The translations under genes and the position numbers were made by a program. The notes under the pieces were generated by a model, which did not search any database, had not been told where the DNA came from, and worked only from the letters and a program-made list of their open reading frames with translations. A stretch of DNA of 64,000 bases from an uncultured Bacillota bacterium (GTDB taxonomy: Bacteria; Bacillota_I; Bacilli_A; RFN20; CAG-826): assembly GCA_949287245.1 (NCBI GenBank), contig CASEFL010000001.1, forward strand, positions 62,001-126,000. The letters run 5' to 3'. Positions 23,338 through 31,853 of the stretch are shown in pieces (within the stretch, counting starts at the first letter, position 1; each line of letters starts with the position of its first letter).

Positions 23338-26202
23338 ATGAGCGAAGAGAAAAAGGATTTATCCAAGGACGTTACCCTTGCTTCTGCTGAGTCAAGCGAG
23401 GAAAGCGCCCTTGACCTTTCCGAACTCGACTCACTAAAAGAAACGAATTTTAAGCCTGATCCTTGGTATGTTACTGTAGGATTGGGAATCTTACGTTTCT
23501 TAGCGAAAGTCGGTTTGTGGATTTGTGGAATTGTCTACGATACCATTAAATATTTGCTCCTTGTTGTCAAATATATTATTGGCACCGTTTTGATGATTAT
23601 TCCGGGGATTTACTTAATCGGAAAGAAAGCTGTCCAGATGTTTAATGACATGGACTGGGCAGGAAAACTAAGTTTCATCGTCATGGGGGCATCGCAGTTA
23701 AAAAGAAAACAGTGGCTTGATGGTATTGTTTTCTTGGCTGTAGAAATTGCCTTCCTAATCTTTATGTTCATCCCAATAAGCGGGGAATATGGAACTGGCG
23801 TTGGTTCTATCATCAAATTTATTTATCTTGGTGTAGATAGCACGAATACAAGAATTGATCTTATCTTTGGCTTCTACACATGGATTATGGTGGTTGCATT
23901 CCTTGCGGTCTATTATCTTTCCTTAAAAGGTGCTTATGACTCTTATATGATTACCGTTGCAGATCAATATAAGAGAGCTAGAATCGAAGGAATCCATGTT
24001 ATCAATCATCCTGAGGTTTATCACGGGAAAGCGACAAAAAAAGGTGGCTATGTGGATTTCTCACATATGAGTTCCTTTGGAATTCATTCCACACTTCGTC
24101 ATGATTATGGCTTTGATGCGTTAACTGCGCGTGTTGTTTCGCGAATGCCTTTTGGAAGATGCGATGATCCTCGCCGTCTTGGTATCGATGATGCAGGAAA
24201 TTTCTCGATTGGCAATATTTTTAAGGCCGAAGCCGAATGGCCAATGAAAGTTCGTTCGCTTTTTATCGTTCTTTGGGGGAATGTTTGTCATTTCTTCCGT
24301 CGTGGGAAGGAAGTTTTCTATGAACATTGCTATGATCCATTCCGTAATTTGGTTCTTAATTATTTATCCTGGTTCCGGCCAATTGAACGGTATTGCTATT
24401 GGTATTTAGAAAAACCAAAAGAGAAATACGGCCGGTTTGTTGTTTTAGAGGAAGAAAGACTCAGTCTTATTCGCTTCTCCCATAAATACGACAAATATAA
24501 TGATTATCTTGCTGTTATTCGTGATACAAAAGCATTAGCGGCTGTATATCACGATGGTGGCGCTTTATTTGATTCCCTCTTCGCACGTGATGCTTTGTCT
24601 CAGAAAAACGGAGAAACTCCTCTTGAAGATACGGCAAAACTTACGATGCGTAAGAGAGTTTCCAGTGTTATTGGTACCTTTGAAGTATCCTTCCCTCTAG
24701 GAAAGAAGATTACTTCCAAAGCAATCTCAATTATTAATGAATATCGCACGAAACAAAATTTACGTGGTGAAGAATTGCGTGATGCCTGTGTTGCTCGTTT
24801 TAATGAACTTGGCGATCATTATCAAAATTACCAAGATGAATTCATCGAGAAGTGGCATGATGCACCGATTCGTTCGGCTGAACGGGCAATTGAACTTGCT
24901 CGAGACCCATCCATTCTTCAACAACACTATGATTTAGGAAAAGAAAACTTCCTAACCGCCTGTGAAGGGGAACATTTGTTGAAGCGCGATGCTTTAGCCT
25001 TATATTCTCTATATGGGGAATATGCGCGTATTGCAAAAGAAGGCGGCGTAGGCTCTGAACTTCTTGACCGCTTTGCTCGCCGCTATGAACGCGCCTTACG
25101 TTCTTTAAAAGCCATGGGTTATCACGGACAACCGGTTACCTCTTTACGTAGAGTGAAACAATTTGCTGATGAAAAATTTGCCGTCACGGTCATGAGCCTT
25201 CCTGTTCTTGGTGCGGTTGTTGTTAGCATTGTTCCTCTTTTATGTTCTATCTTTGTTGCCTTTACAAACTGGAATAAAACAAATTTCACAATCTTTAACT
25301 GGGATCCTATTGCTTGGGGAAATCTTGTCGATATCTTTGATACAAGCGGCAGTAGTTCAGGAGCAAGTTATGGTTATACCTTCCTCCACTTACTCTTATG
25401 GACGATTGTTTGGGCCATTGCTTCCACTTTCTCTTGCTATATCTTAGGTATTGTTGTTGCTCTCTTAATTAATCGTAAGGGTTTAAAGTTCCCTCGTGTT
25501 TGGCGGACTATTTTAATTATCACGATTGCCGTTCCTTCCTTCATTTCCTTAATGGTGATGAATAAGATGCTCAGCACTGTTGATAATAACGGCTTAATTA
25601 ACAGTTGGCTTGTCAAACAAGACTGGTTCTTACCTTTCAGCCAAACAATGGGTTGGGGTATGGAGGCCGGTTCTGGTTGGGTTACTGATGGCATTCCTTT
25701 TATTCAAGGCATGGGATCTGGTGCCAACTGGGCCATCATTCCAAAATTAACCGTTATTATTGTTAATATTTGGATTGGTATTCCCTTCACCGTCTTATCG
25801 ACTTCTGGTATCTTAATGAATATTCCAAATGACTTATATGAATCAAGCCAAATTGATGGCGCTGGTCCATTCCGTCAATTAGTTTCTATTACCTTACCAT
25901 ACATCTTCTTCGTTACTGGTCCATCTCTTATTACTTCCTTTGTCGGAAACATCAATAACTTCAACGTTATCTTCTTCCTTACAGGTGGTAACCCCATTGG
26001 TGTTAATGACATGCTTGCTCAAGGAGCAGGAGAAACCTCCTTACTTATCACGTGGTTATATAACATCGCAGTAGACACCACGATGCAAAACTACGCATTA
26101 GGTTCCGTATTAGGAATTGTTATCTTCATCCTTTGCGGATTCTTCTCCCTTGTTGCTTATAGCCGACTTGGCTCAGTACAAAATGAGGAGGCTTTCCAAT
26201 AA
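23338..26202 (+). CDS. MalF-type ABC sugar permease with large extra cytosolic-looking domain
   Basis: Inner-membrane permease of a family-1 sugar importer. The C-terminal 340 residues (from about 614) form a normal MalF core with six membrane spans and the EAA loop SSQIDGAGPFRQLVSITLP near residue 835, which contacts the ATPase. Unusually, 954 residues are present against about 300-510 for MalF proteins. After an acidic N-terminus come four or five hydrophobic segments (about 45-215), then a soluble, charged, largely helical region of about 400 residues (about 215-612) that I do not recognise. There is no frameshift or internal start to suggest two genes, and codon use is uniform. The 3' end shares a base with malG (TAATG). 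AAAGGA precedes the ATG. Confidence 0.9.
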   Translation: MSEEKKDLSKDVTLASAESSEESALDLSELDSLKETNFKPDPWYVTVGLGILRFLAKVGLWICGIVYDTIKYLLLVVKYIIGTVLMIIPGIYLIGKKAVQMFNDMDWAGKLSFIVMGASQLKRKQWLDGIVFLAVEIAFLIFMFIPISGEYGTGVGSIIKFIYLGVDSTNTRIDLIFGFYTWIMVVAFLAVYYLSLKGAYDSYMITVADQYKRARIEGIHVINHPEVYHGKATKKGGYVDFSHMSSFGIHSTLRHDYGFDALTARVVSRMPFGRCDDPRRLGIDDAGNFSIGNIFKAEAEWPMKVRSLFIVLWGNVCHFFRRGKEVFYEHCYDPFRNLVLNYLSWFRPIERYCYWYLEKPKEKYGRFVVLEEERLSLIRFSHKYDKYNDYLAVIRDTKALAAVYHDGGALFDSLFARDALSQKNGETPLEDTAKLTMRKRVSSVIGTFEVSFPLGKKITSKAISIINEYRTKQNLRGEELRDACVARFNELGDHYQNYQDEFIEKWHDAPIRSAERAIELARDPSILQQHYDLGKENFLTACEGEHLLKRDALALYSLYGEYARIAKEGGVGSELLDRFARRYERALRSLKAMGYHGQPVTSLRRVKQFADEKFAVTVMSLPVLGAVVVSIVPLLCSIFVAFTNWNKTNFTIFNWDPIAWGNLVDIFDTSGSSSGASYGYTFLHLLLWTIVWAIASTFSCYILGIVVALLINRKGLKFPRVWRTILIITIAVPSFISLMVMNKMLSTVDNNGLINSWLVKQDWFLPFSQTMGWGMEAGSGWVTDGIPFIQGMGSGANWAIIPKLTVIIVNIWIGIPFTVLSTSGILMNIPNDLYESSQIDGAGPFRQLVSITLPYIFFVTGPSLITSFVGNINNFNVIFFLTGGNPIGVNDMLAQGAGETSLLITWLYNIAVDTTMQNYALGSVLGIVIFILCGFFSLVAYSRLGSVQNEEAFQ

Positions 26203-27134
26203 TGAAAACACGACGTATATTTGCGGATACCTTAGTGTATCTTATCCTCCTTGTGATTGCCGTTGTTTGGATTTCTCCAATTATATGGCTTATTCTTCAA
26301 AGCTTTTCTGGCGAACCCAATAGCCAAGGTGCAGCCTCTTTTGTTCCAAGTGTTTGGTCTACCGATCCTTGGATGATGCTTGCTACAAACCAAGTAGAAA
26401 CAGCAAACGGCTTAACCGAGGCACGCTTTAACTGGTTTGGACAAATTACCGATAGTGGGGCTTTATCGATTGGTTCCTTCATTAATACCATTTGGGTCTC
26501 TTTGCTCTCGATGGTTGTTTCTACCGTTCTTACCCTTTGTAGTGCTTATGCCTTCTCGCGTCTCCGTTTCAAAGGAAGAACATTAATGATGCGGATTATT
26601 CTTATTCTTGGAATGTTCCCAGGATTCCTTGGAATGATCATCATTTACTGGACCCTTGAAGGTCTAGATGACACAGGTTCCTTAAGAAACCTCTTCGTTC
26701 TTGCTCTTGTTTATAGCGCTGGCGCTGGTATGAACTACTATGTTTCTAAAGGCTTCTTCGATACGATTTCTCGACAAATTGACGAAGCAGCGATGGTTGA
26801 TGGCGCAACAAGATTCCAAATCTTCTACAAAATTACCTTACCTTTATCAAAACCAATCGTTGTTAACGTAGCTCTTGCGGCCTTTATGGGTCCTTGGGGT
26901 GAATATATTACCTCTAACTTCTTACTTGGTGGCGCGAATTTGAACTACGACAACTGGATTGTCGCTCAAACTCTTTATAACATGCTAAACGGTGGTGACT
27001 ATGCTTCTCGTCCTCCTTATTGGCGGGTATTCTGCGCTGGCGCCGTTTGCGTTGCCATTCCTACAACAATTATCTTCATGTTTATGCAGAAGTATTATGT
27101 TGCAGGTGTTACTGGTGGAGCCGTTAAAGGTTAA
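26202..27134 (+). CDS. MalG-type ABC sugar permease
   Basis: Second permease of the importer. Six hydrophobic segments are visible, and the EAA loop DEAAMVDGATRFQIFYKITLPLSKP (about residues 195-219) has the canonical EAA---G spacing. Length 310 is a little above the usual 280 because of an extra loop after the first span (about residues 35-80), as in MalG/MdxG. The ATG overlaps the malF stop, giving tight coupling. No ATPase gene follows; Firmicutes often share one multitask ATPase (MsmX) encoded elsewhere. A terminator follows. Confidence 0.94.
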   Translation: MKTRRIFADTLVYLILLVIAVVWISPIIWLILQSFSGEPNSQGAASFVPSVWSTDPWMMLATNQVETANGLTEARFNWFGQITDSGALSIGSFINTIWVSLLSMVVSTVLTLCSAYAFSRLRFKGRTLMMRIILILGMFPGFLGMIIIYWTLEGLDDTGSLRNLFVLALVYSAGAGMNYYVSKGFFDTISRQIDEAAMVDGATRFQIFYKITLPLSKPIVVNVALAAFMGPWGEYITSNFLLGGANLNYDNWIVAQTLYNMLNGGDYASRPPYWRVFCAGAVCVAIPTTIIFMFMQKYYVAGVTGGAVKG

Positions 27135-27153
27135 TCCTTTCTTAAAGAAAATA

Positions 27154-27179
27154 GGCGTCTCAAAGAGGCGCCTCTTTTT
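27154..27179 (+). terminator. Rho-independent terminator after malG
   Basis: GGCGTCTC (27154-27161), AAA loop and GAGGCGCC (27165-27172, one G-T pair) are followed by CTTTTT. The next gene starts 15 bases on, so some read-through is likely. Confidence 0.85.
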
Positions 27180-27193
27180 GGAGATATTTCCTT

Positions 27194-28720
27194 ATGATTG
27201 AAGTAAAAATTCCCAAAAAACTCCCAAAAAATCTTCATAACGAAAAAGGATCGGCTGGATATCAAGTATTTGTCGCAAGTTTTCGTGATGGAAATGGCGA
27301 TAAAAAAGGCGACTTAAAGGGTATCATTGAAGCCGTTCCTTATATTGCTTCCTTAGGATTTCATTACCTTTGGTTAACTCCTATTTTTAAAAGTTCATCG
27401 TATCATCGTTATGACACAGAAGATTATTTATCGATTGATTCTTCTCTTGGTACTTTAGAAGACTTTCACACTTTGGCAAAAACAGTTCATGAATATGGAA
27501 TGGAATTAATCTTAGATCTTGTGATTAACCATTCTAGTTTCCGTCATCCTTGGTACATTCAAAGCGCGAAAGATTATTTTCATCATGATGAGGGCAAGGA
27601 TTCAAAAGCGGATTACTATAACTGGACGAAAAAACCACAATATGCCTATTCTTACGACCCGAATGCGGATGCTTGGGTTGAAGGAAGATTTTCTGGTTGG
27701 ATGCCGGATTTAAATTTGGATTCTTTATCGTTAAGAAAAGAGCTTGAAGAAATCCTATGTTATTGGTTAAAAGAAGGGGCGGATGGTTATCGTCTTGACG
27801 CGGTACGCTTTTATTATTTTGAAGAACGCGAAAAAACGGTTGCCTTTTTAAAGTGGTTAAAAGACGTATGTTATAAAATCAAAGCTAATTGTTATATTGT
27901 TGGGGAAGCATGGGAAGATTATCCCGATGAACAGTCGATTTTAGATTATGCTTCTAGTGGAATTCCTATGTTTCATTTCCCTTTGTGTTTATCAAGAGAA
28001 GATGGTCCAGGTGCCGCAGTGAGTTTTCTTTCTTCGTGGAAGAAATTTCCTTATCGAATTGTTGAGGAGAAAAAGAAATTAGCGGAGGTTTCTCATGGAG
28101 AAGTTTTTCCTGCTTTATTTATTGGGAACCACGATACCGACCGTTGGAGCGAAGTTGTGGCGGTAGGAAAAGAAAATCAAAAAGAACTTTATCATGTGGC
28201 GATGTCCCTCCTTTTATGGTCTCCTGGAACCCCTTGGGTGTATTATGGAGAAGAAATTGGGCTTCCTGGTGTGCGAAATTATTTAGGGGTGATGTCGGAT
28301 GCCGCAAGAAGAACCGCTATGCCTTGGAAAGATGGGAATCTTTGTTCTAATCCCGAAGATTATATCGCGCCCCCTTTCCCTTCCTCTGTTGAAGAGGAAG
28401 AGGAAAAAGAGAATAGCTTATTAAACCGTGTTCGAAAATTGCTTTCTCTTCGAAATGACTATAATGACTTTTTTACAAAAGGAAATTGGGAAGTTTTTGA
28501 ACTTTCTTCTGATTTAAGCGAACAAATGATGGCGTTCCTTCTCTCTTTTCAAGGAGAAAAAATCCTCCTTATTCATTCTCAAACAAAAGAGCCCCTTTTA
28601 TTTGAAATTCCTTTTCCTTATACAAAAATTGAAGAGGTAACTTCAACTCATCCCTCTTCTATCGATAAGAGAAAAATATCGATATCACCTTATTCTTCTT
28701 TATTAATTACCCTAGAATAA
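27194..28720 (+). CDS. Cytosolic GH13 alpha-glucosidase/maltodextrinase
   Basis: Alpha-amylase-superfamily (GH13) hydrolase without signal peptide, so it should act on imported maltodextrins. The (beta/alpha)8 barrel starts AGYQVFVASFRDGNGD. Catalytic residues are in place: nucleophile Asp202 in DGYRLDAVRF, acid/base Glu238 in VGEAWED and Asp314 in GNHDTDRW. The HRYDTEDY block near residue 74 replaces the usual HGYD. The 508-residue length and lack of extra N-terminal domains fit oligo-1,6-glucosidase or alpha-glucosidase better than neopullulanase. Exact linkage preference is uncertain. Confidence 0.9.
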   Translation: MIEVKIPKKLPKNLHNEKGSAGYQVFVASFRDGNGDKKGDLKGIIEAVPYIASLGFHYLWLTPIFKSSSYHRYDTEDYLSIDSSLGTLEDFHTLAKTVHEYGMELILDLVINHSSFRHPWYIQSAKDYFHHDEGKDSKADYYNWTKKPQYAYSYDPNADAWVEGRFSGWMPDLNLDSLSLRKELEEILCYWLKEGADGYRLDAVRFYYFEEREKTVAFLKWLKDVCYKIKANCYIVGEAWEDYPDEQSILDYASSGIPMFHFPLCLSREDGPGAAVSFLSSWKKFPYRIVEEKKKLAEVSHGEVFPALFIGNHDTDRWSEVVAVGKENQKELYHVAMSLLLWSPGTPWVYYGEEIGLPGVRNYLGVMSDAARRTAMPWKDGNLCSNPEDYIAPPFPSSVEEEEEKENSLLNRVRKLLSLRNDYNDFFTKGNWEVFELSSDLSEQMMAFLLSFQGEKILLIHSQTKEPLLFEIPFPYTKIEEVTSTHPSSIDKRKISISPYSSLLITLE

Positions 28721-28740
28721 AATTAGGGAAAGCGCTATCA
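28718..28740 (+). promoter_or_regulatory. -10 box and cre-like site before the pullulanase gene
   Basis: TAAAAT (28718-28723) predicts a start near 28730. GGAAAGCGCTATCA (28727-28740) matches the CcpA operator consensus except for its first base and would cover the start site, a classic repressing position. AAAGGAG follows before ATG 28763. Confidence 0.65.
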
Positions 28741-28762
28741 TAACAATCAAAGGAGTTTTTCT

Positions 28763-31700
28763 ATGACGAGTAAATGGAAAAAATGTCTTCTTCTTGGTGC
28801 ACTTGTTGTGCCTCTTTTAGTCGGATGTGAACCAAGTGATGATCCCACTGCCTCTAATTCACTATCTGGAGGGGATAATACAAGCGAAACGCTTCCACCA
28901 AGTGATCCTTTGCCTACGGATTGGGATGGCACGGTCCGCATTTATTACCGCAACGATATGGCAAACTACATGTCCAAATGTATTTGGGTGTGGGGAGTTG
29001 GTATTGATGGGGAAGAATATGAATTTGATAATGCCGGGAATCCTGATGATTACGGAGTGTACTATGATGTTCATTTAGATGAGGCTCCATGGAATCTATC
29101 TACGCACACAAGCATCTCTTTCATTATCAAAGATCGGGGAACATGGGCTGGACAAAGTGCCGATATTGTCTGTAATTTAAATGACTACAGCAGTACCTTA
29201 GAAACCGATGAAAACGGAAAGGAAAGAATCACCATTTATTCTTGGGATTTAGGAAATGCTCGAATTGATGTTTCTCCTAAGCGTTCCGATGCTTTAGGAG
29301 ATCGAATTGGTGTTTGTGAGTTTACCGATTGGCGTACTCTTCATATCGAAGGGACGGGTGTTTTAGAAGATAATGAGCCAGAACGAGAAGTCGGCCTTAT
29401 TACTTCTTATGAACTTTACGCTTATGATGCCTCTTGGTATCGAAAAAATAGTGGGGAACAAATTGGCAGTAAACCAGATTATTTAATTAAAAGTGGCACG
29501 CCAAATTCTTCTTCATTTGACATTACCTTTGATGAAGATATTAAGTTATATACCGACTACGTCATCGAGTGTCGATTTGCTCAAAACCCTGATGGGGTAA
29601 AGCAAGGAGGCGCCACACTAACAACCTTATACGACACCGAAAAATTCCAAGAAGAATATACTTATACGGGCAATGACCTCGGTTTTACCGATTTAACGGA
29701 TGAAACCCGTTCCCATTATCAATTTAAGGTGTGGGCACCAACAGCAGGGAATGTCTCCGTGCGTTTATATACTTCAGGAACGCCTGTTTCTTTAGGAACA
29801 AGCGACAATCCTGGCAACGATAACTCGCGTCTTGAACCAATGACACCTGATGGAAATGGCGTGTGGAAACTTGATTTATATGGCTTTTATTGTGATCGGT
29901 TCCATTTTTATACCTACGCTGTTTCTAATGCTGGTACTACCGTAGAAGCCGCTGATCCCTATGCAATTTCTTCTGGCATTAATGGGGTACGTTCTGCCAT
30001 TTTAAATAGAGAAGAACTCGCAGCAACTTATCCAGAAGGATGGGAAGAGTCACTTGAAAAATTTAAGAGCAATCCGGAAGATCCAACTTCCTATATTTCT
30101 CCCAATCAGTTAACCATTTATGAAGTTCACGTTCGCGATTTTACCGCGGATGATACTTGGGTATCTCATGAAGGAAATGAACGTGGAACATATAAAGCCT
30201 TTGTTGAAGAAGGAACGACTTATGAAGGCGTAACCACAGGTTTTGACTCCTTAAAAGAGCTAGGCGTTTCTGCTGTTCAACTTCTTCCTGTTTTTGACCA
30301 AGATAACGATGAACGAACCTATGTTATCTCGCAAAACGGGCAGGAAATCACGCAAAAGCCTTCTTATAACTGGGGTTATAATCCACAAAACTATAATGTC
30401 GTAGAAGGTTCTTATTCTAGTGATCCTTATGATCCCGCCGTGAGAATGCTTGAGTATCGTGAAATGATTCAAGCCTTAGCGGATAATGGGATTCGGACAA
30501 TTATGGACGTTGTTTATAACCATATGTCCTCAGTTTCTAATTCAAGTTTTAATAAAATTGTCCCCGATTATTTCTTTAAAACGGATGAAAATGGGTCCTA
30601 TATCGATGAAACGGGTGTCCATAACACTTTTGCTACCAACCGCCCAATGGGATCAAAATTTGTTGTTGATTCTACTCGATACTGGCTTGAAAACTTTGGT
30701 ATCCAAGGATTCCGTTTTGACTTAATGGGTGCCATTGAAACTTCCACCATGCGTGATGTGAAAGATATGGCCTATGAAATTGATCCCAATATTGTTGTTT
30801 ATGGGGAGCCATGGCGGGGGTCTGGCTATTCTAGTAGCACTCAAGCAGGAAAAGAGGCTGTTTATCAACAGTTAAACGACAATGGAAAAGGTTCTGTTGG
30901 TGCCTTTAATGACTGTGGAAGAAACGCTTTAAAAGGAGATACGACTTGGGGTTCTCCTGCTCCTTCTTATGGATTCATGTCACAAGGGGCGGGAGATTTT
31001 GATAGCAATACCATGTATAACGCGGCCTGTGTTTATCTTGGAGAAAACCGTGAGATGACGCAAAAAGGCATTGCTACTCCCGCAAATCAAACCGTGAATT
31101 ATGTTTCTTGTCATGATAACTATACTTTATATGACCAATTAAATTACACCTTTAACCAAGGCCACGATGCAGATACGGATGATAATGAGGTCGTCAAAGA
31201 GGCAGTTTTAGGCACAACGGCTTTTGTCTTAATGTCGCAAGGAATTGCCTTTATTCACGGGGGAGAGGAAATTCTTCGGCAAAAAGTGATGACTCCTGAG
31301 AATGAATATTGGGATAAAATCGAGGAAAATGACTACGTAGAGCTTCCTTCTGGCAATCGTTTGATTCGGAATAGTTATGCCTATGGAGATGAAGTGAACT
31401 CCTATAAATGGGATCGAAAGGTCAAATTTAAAGATTATTTTGATAAGTATGCCGAAGCCACCCAGGCGAGAAAAACCCTTATTGAGGAAGGAATATTAGG
31501 TATTGATTATGATACTTATCTTCAAGGAAGTTATGGGGAGAATAATACAAAAGTAACTCGTCTTTGGGATACTTTGACGGAAACGGGAAGTTATTGCGGA
31601 AAAGATAATGTCTTACGTCCTGTTCTAGCCGCCCAAACCGAATTTACAAAAGTAAACAATTCTTCTTTGCCTGATGTGTACGTTTTCCTTGGAGGAAGAA

Positions 31701-31852
31701 TGAATGACACTGCTTCCTGCCCAATTGGAATTGGTGCGGGCGAACTTGAAGTTTTATATAGCACAAAACGAGATGCAGGAACGCGTTTATCTGTTACTAA
31801 CTCTTTAGATATCTATGGTTACGAAATGATGATTGTTGCCAGGAGAAGCTAA
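28763..31852 (+). CDS. Type I pullulanase, lipoprotein
   Basis: Surface-anchored debranching enzyme hydrolysing alpha-1,6 links of pullulan, glycogen and amylopectin. Lipobox LLVGC with Cys22. Domains in order: a Ser/Thr/Asp-rich linker, a CBM41/PUD-like starch-binding domain (about residues 53-145), a middle beta region, a CBM48-like domain from about residue 318 (YQFKVWAPTAGNVSVRLY), and the GH13_14 catalytic barrel. The pullulanase signature YNWGYNP is near residue 535. Catalytic residues are Asp653 (GFRFDLMG), Glu682 (YGEPW) and Asp785 (CHDNYT). Length 1029 is typical of gut anaerobe pullulanases. It is two bases upstream of the amylase start codon and under a cre-like site. Confidence 0.95.
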   Translation: MTSKWKKCLLLGALVVPLLVGCEPSDDPTASNSLSGGDNTSETLPPSDPLPTDWDGTVRIYYRNDMANYMSKCIWVWGVGIDGEEYEFDNAGNPDDYGVYYDVHLDEAPWNLSTHTSISFIIKDRGTWAGQSADIVCNLNDYSSTLETDENGKERITIYSWDLGNARIDVSPKRSDALGDRIGVCEFTDWRTLHIEGTGVLEDNEPEREVGLITSYELYAYDASWYRKNSGEQIGSKPDYLIKSGTPNSSSFDITFDEDIKLYTDYVIECRFAQNPDGVKQGGATLTTLYDTEKFQEEYTYTGNDLGFTDLTDETRSHYQFKVWAPTAGNVSVRLYTSGTPVSLGTSDNPGNDNSRLEPMTPDGNGVWKLDLYGFYCDRFHFYTYAVSNAGTTVEAADPYAISSGINGVRSAILNREELAATYPEGWEESLEKFKSNPEDPTSYISPNQLTIYEVHVRDFTADDTWVSHEGNERGTYKAFVEEGTTYEGVTTGFDSLKELGVSAVQLLPVFDQDNDERTYVISQNGQEITQKPSYNWGYNPQNYNVVEGSYSSDPYDPAVRMLEYREMIQALADNGIRTIMDVVYNHMSSVSNSSFNKIVPDYFFKTDENGSYIDETGVHNTFATNRPMGSKFVVDSTRYWLENFGIQGFRFDLMGAIETSTMRDVKDMAYEIDPNIVVYGEPWRGSGYSSSTQAGKEAVYQQLNDNGKGSVGAFNDCGRNALKGDTTWGSPAPSYGFMSQGAGDFDSNTMYNAACVYLGENREMTQKGIATPANQTVNYVSCHDNYTLYDQLNYTFNQGHDADTDDNEVVKEAVLGTTAFVLMSQGIAFIHGGEEILRQKVMTPENEYWDKIEENDYVELPSGNRLIRNSYAYGDEVNSYKWDRKVKFKDYFDKYAEATQARKTLIEEGILGIDYDTYLQGSYGENNTKVTRLWDTLTETGSYCGKDNVLRPVLAAQTEFTKVNNSSLPDVYVFLGGRMNDTASCPIGIGAGELEVLYSTKRDAGTRLSVTNSLDIYGYEMMIVARRS

Positions 31853-31853
31853 C

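Noticed and set aside
23338-26202. Two genes fused by an assembly error
   Set aside because: The frame is continuous, codon use is even, and no Shine-Dalgarno or start appears before residue 614. Noted instead as a real oversized permease.
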